Below, one piece after another: positions 62,478-64,000 of a DNA stretch of 64,000 bases; within the stretch, counting starts at the first letter, position 1; the number at the start of each line of letters is the position of its first letter. The position numbers and the translations under genes are program-made. The DNA is from Cryomorphaceae bacterium. Lineage in GTDB: Bacteria; Bacteroidota; Bacteroidia; Flavobacteriales; Schleiferiaceae. The notes under the pieces were generated by a model. It saw only the letters and a program-made list of their open reading frames with translations. It ran no database searches and was not told the origin of the DNA. The stretch is from positions 5,001 through 69,000 of the forward strand of contig JAJTFK010000001.1 of assembly GCA_021298655.1 (NCBI GenBank), read 5' to 3'.

Positions 62478-62999
62478 TTAGGCTTCAGCTATTTCTACTG
62501 CACCCGATTTTTTCAGAACGTCTACCAGGCCGTCTGCCGCCGGCAGCTCCACCATAAAGTAGTCGTCCGTGGTGCGGGGGTCCGGATTTTGGGCATCCGC
62601 GCCGGGGTACAAACCGTTAATAATAAGGTAGGTCCAAACCATCAGGTGGGCGGCGAAGAACACCGTCAACTCAAACAAAATGGGCACAAAAGCCGGCATG
62701 TTCATGCCCCAGTTCAGGTTGGGTTTTCCGCCAATATTCTGTGGCCAGTCGCTGATCATCATGAACCAAGTCAGCGTAACCGCAACCGTGAGGCCCAGAA
62801 CCCCGTACATGAAGGCTGCCATAGCGATGCGCGTCTCTTTTAGGCCCATGGCCTTGTCGAGTCCGTGCACCGGGAAGGGCGTGTAGACTTCCGAAATCTT
62901 ATAACCCGCCGCGCGGATCTCCTTTACGGCCGAAATAAGCACGTCGTCGTCGTGGTACAACGCGCGGACTACCGGGGTAGGCTCAGTGGTGTGCGCCAT
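62478..62999 (-). CDS. actD: Alternative complex III subunit ActD (DUF3341)
   Basis: 173 residues. An N-terminal cytoplasmic ferredoxin-like region ('[41 protein letters not shown]') is followed by two membrane helices ('[23 protein letters not shown]', '[27 protein letters not shown]'), and the Asp/Arg-rich end is typical of DUF3341. It is a structural subunit of the act complex. It overlaps actC by 17 bases. Confidence 0.94.
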   Translation of the reverse strand: MAHTTEPTPVVRALYHDDDVLISAVKEIRAAGYKISEVYTPFPVHGLDKAMGLKETRIAMAAFMYGVLGLTVAVTLTWFMMISDWPQNIGGKPNLNWGMNMPAFVPILFELTVFFAAHLMVWTYLIINGLYPGADAQNPDPRTTDDYFMVELPAADGLVDVLKKSGAVEIAEA

Positions 63000-64000
63000 G
63001 GTCGCTGTGGTGTTTTTTCTGGGCTTCGCCCGAAGTTTTCAAAATAGTCTTGAGTTCGGCCTGCGCAATCACCGGGAAGGTGCGCGCGTAGAGCAGGAAG
63101 AGCACGAAGAAGAATCCGATGGTGCCCACGAAGATGCCTACGTCGACAAACGACGGAGAGAACATCGACCAGCTCGACGGCAGGTAGTCGCGGTGCAGCG
63201 AAGTCACGATGATTACGAAGCGCTCGAACCACATGCCGATGTTTACGACAATCGAAATCACGAACGTGAACACGAGGTTGGTGCGCAGCTTTTTAAACCA
63301 CATGAACTGGGGGCTGAATACGTTGCACGTCATCATCGACCAGTAAGCCCACCAGTACGGACCCGTGGCGCGGTTTAGGAAGGCGTACTGCTCGTACTCC
63401 ACCCCGCTGTACCAGGCGATGAACAGCTCGGTGATGTAGGCCACGCCCACAATCGAACCCGTTACCATGATGATGATGTTCATCATCTCAATGTGCTGGA
63501 TGGTGATGTAGTCCTCCATCTTGAACACCTTGCGCACAATGAGCAGAAGGGTTTGTACCATGGCAAAACCCGAGAAGATGGCCCCGGCAACGAAGTACGG
63601 GGGGAAAATCGTCGTGTGCCATCCCGGAATCACCGATGTCGCAAAGTCCATCGATACAATGGTGTGAACCGACAGTACCAGCGGCGTAGCGAGGCCCGCG
63701 AGGACCAAAGAAACCTCTTCAAAACGCTGCCAAGCCTTGGCCTTACCGCCCCATCCGAACGAAAGCACCTTGTAAATGTGCTTTTGAACCGGGTTCACGG
63801 CGCGGTCGCGCACCATGGCAAAGTCCGGAATCAAGCCTACGTACCAGAAAACGACCGAAACGGTCAAGTAGGTTGAGATGGCGAACACGTCCCACAGCAG
63901 CGGCGAATTGAAGTTGACCCAAAGCGAGCCGAACTGGTTGGGAATCGGCAAAACCCAGTAGGCCATCCATACGCGGCCCATGTGGAACACCGGGAAAAGT
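62983..64000 (-). CDS. actC: Alternative complex III subunit ActC (NrfD/PsrC family), 5' part missing
   Basis: The last 338 or so codons of a multi-helix quinol-binding subunit; the frame stays open to the right edge and reads '[23 protein letters not shown]', which is internal sequence, so the GTG at 63990 is not the start. Family-typical stretches include '[31 protein letters not shown]', '[11 protein letters not shown]' and '[21 protein letters not shown]'. The C-terminus ends in five His among the last nine residues. actA and actB presumably lie beyond the edge. Confidence 0.94.
   Translation of the reverse strand, partial: LFPVFHMGRVWMAYWVLPIPNQFGSLWVNFNSPLLWDVFAISTYLTVSVVFWYVGLIPDFAMVRDRAVNPVQKHIYKVLSFGWGGKAKAWQRFEEVSLVLAGLATPLVLSVHTIVSMDFATSVIPGWHTTIFPPYFVAGAIFSGFAMVQTLLLIVRKVFKMEDYITIQHIEMMNIIIMVTGSIVGVAYITELFIAWYSGVEYEQYAFLNRATGPYWWAYWSMMTCNVFSPQFMWFKKLRTNLVFTFVISIVVNIGMWFERFVIIVTSLHRDYLPSSWSMFSPSFVDVGIFVGTIGFFFVLFLLYARTFPVIAQAELKTILKTSGEAQKKHHSDHGAHH

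Noticed and set aside
1-64000. tRNA, rRNA or riboswitch genes
   Set aside because: Intergenic gaps are all about 110 bases or less and none shows a cloverleaf or known riboswitch core by eye; a covariance-model search would be needed to exclude small RNAs.

Overview
The window is a GC-rich chromosomal stretch of a Bacteroidota bacterium, most likely a Flavobacteriales relative with unusually high GC. The evidence is the gene content: type IX secretion system (T9SS) and gliding genes (porV, porU, a porP/sprF-family gene, gldJ, sprA), T9SS-sorted cargo, an alternative complex III (act) operon joined to cytochrome c oxidase genes, mevalonate-pathway genes, and Bacteroidota-type promoter elements (TAnnTTTG, sometimes with an upstream TTTG). 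Shine-Dalgarno sequences are not evident. Coding density is very high: most genes overlap or sit a few bases apart. I see no rRNA, tRNA, CRISPR array, insertion sequence or prophage, and no gap over 300 bases without a gene.

Layout. 1-2067: feoAB iron uptake (minus; feoB runs off the left edge). 2078-4387: pyruvate dehydrogenase E1-alpha and E2 (minus). 4469-13085: T9SS core locus, porU-porV (minus) divergent from porP-like/gldJ/murF (plus). 13082-16308: a small barrel-like protein and alaS (minus). 16346-21127: M23 peptidase, MerR regulator, LemA, two TPM proteins, lipoprotein, pterin synthase-like enzyme and fabD (plus). 21169-23809: mvaD, mevalonate kinase and a shortened UbiA-type prenyltransferase (plus). 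23814-26042: a large T9SS type B cargo protein (minus). 26097-27485: M20 dipeptidase (plus). 27551-29767: PiT phosphate transporter (minus). 29858-31792: YyaL-like protein (plus). 31789-40138: eleven collinear minus-strand genes, cysQ-cyoE-two COX3-family subunits-subunit IV-SCO-DUF420-small CxxC protein-tolC-membrane fusion protein-tsaB. 40195-41664: gcvH-vanZ-tonB (minus). 41704-50295: a small secreted protein, ruvA and the giant sprA (minus). 50399-55452: T9SS cargo, TlpA, DUF6029-like barrel and Omp28 lipoprotein (plus). 55445-57399: ruvB-queG (minus). 57462-64000: actC-D-E-F-ctaC-ctaD (minus; actC runs off the right edge).

How they work together. SprA, PorV, PorU, the PorP-like protein and GldJ export and anchor cargo such as the proteins at 23814 and 50399. 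The act/cta operon, the second COX3-family cluster, CyoE (heme O) and SCO (CuA assembly) outline a quinol-to-oxygen chain fed by pyruvate dehydrogenase. mvaD, mevalonate kinase and the UbiA relative belong to isoprenoid and lipid metabolism.

Most notable signals: (1) about a dozen genes have a promoter-like TAnnTTTG element ending only 4-6 bases before the start codon, which predicts leaderless transcripts; (2) at cysQ and ruvB the 3' side of the upstream gene's terminator hairpin is also the promoter element; (3) ActF carries a roughly 110-residue His/Ala/Glu repeat insert, and CtaD and ActC have His-rich tails; (4) the UbiA-family protein has lost its second aspartate motif; (5) FeoB has Thr in place of the G4 Asn.
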